Origin: Acidovorax sp. SRB_14
GTDB taxonomy: Bacteria; Pseudomonadota; Gammaproteobacteria; Burkholderiales; Burkholderiaceae_C
Direction of reading: 5' to 3'
Length of the DNA stretch: 44,657 nt
NCBI RefSeq assembly: GCF_012932145.1
Contig: NZ_MWOK01000026.1
Location: forward strand, 1 to 44,657
Below the pieces are notes generated by a model. That model saw nothing but the letters and a program-made list of their open reading frames with translations. It was not told where the DNA came from and searched no databases. Made by a program: the position numbers and the translations under genes. This document shows positions 44,631 to 44,657 of this stretch, piece after piece (the stretch's first letter is position 1; the number at the start of each line of letters is the position of its first letter).

Positions 44631-44650
44631 TGTTGCGTCGACCGGTTGAA
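44631..44650 (-). repeat. IS30 element terminal inverted repeat, transposase 5' side
   Basis: TGTTGCGTCGACCGGTTGAA, perfect inverse of 43434-43453. It lies 35 bp upstream of the transposase start, where the promoter should be. Confidence 0.88.
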
Positions 44651-44657
44651 CCCGCCG

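Larger units (their letters stand above)
43434..44650 (-). mobile_element. IS30-family insertion sequence (1217 bp)
   Basis: Bounded by perfect 20-bp terminal inverted repeats, TTCAACCGGTCGACGCAACA at 43434-43453 and its inverse complement at 44631-44650. It holds one transposase gene that fills nearly all of the element, as is normal for IS30. The flanks are not obvious direct repeats; short ones (2-3 bp) are usual in this family. The right flank has only 7 bp in the window. Confidence 0.88.

Overview
The window is high-GC DNA whose proteins read like a betaproteobacterium of the family Comamonadaceae (Acidovorax/Alicycliphilus/Diaphorobacter type). This placement is an inference from protein resemblance, the DUF1631 and DUF2868/DUF3482 genes, and a short two-hairpin intergenic repeat that I associate from memory with that family. 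No rRNA, tRNA or CRISPR array was seen.

Layout. 1-5454: DEAD-box helicase rhlE (cut by the window edge) divergent from the translation factor ettA, then a DUF1631 gene. 5466-9420: a P1-family self-processing peptidase with an orphan TAXI-type binding protein, a MetQ/NlpA-like binding protein, and the decayed 5' end of a second P1 peptidase. 9421-17026: an eight-gene leftward copper-handling cluster (CopL-like protein, small exported protein, TolC-like lipoprotein, multicopper oxidase, cupredoxin, DUF411 protein, CusF-like protein, copper P-type ATPase with two N-terminal metal-binding modules). 17086-20545: a YitT membrane protein, then a Cd/Zn/Pb P-type ATPase and its divergent MerR-type regulator with a recognisable long-spacer operator.

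20649-26461: an MCE lipid-transport set (permease, MlaD-like protein, lipoprotein) with no ATPase gene, a small membrane protein, and a DUF2868 membrane protein coupled to a DUF3482 GTPase. 26670-31363: an outer-membrane barrel protein, a small protein, a hybrid histidine kinase whose receiver domain has Asn in place of the phospho-acceptor Asp, a BamE-like exported protein and an OmpR-type response regulator. 31381-37148: a complete tripartite RND efflux operon (outer-membrane factor, adaptor, MdtB/C-like pump). 37460-41962: a tightly overlapped branched-chain-amino-acid-type ABC transporter operon (livKHMGF order). 41963-44657: a decayed region with a probable IS end, a truncated membrane-protein gene, a frameshifted umuC 3' fragment, and a nearly complete IS30-family element with both inverted repeats.

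The main theme is metal and toxic-compound export: two P-type ATPases, periplasmic copper oxidation and binding, and an RND pump beside two-component genes. The most unusual observation is that the predicted signal peptide of the cupredoxin, which appears to begin at a CTG codon, is encoded almost exactly by one copy of the dispersed intergenic repeat.
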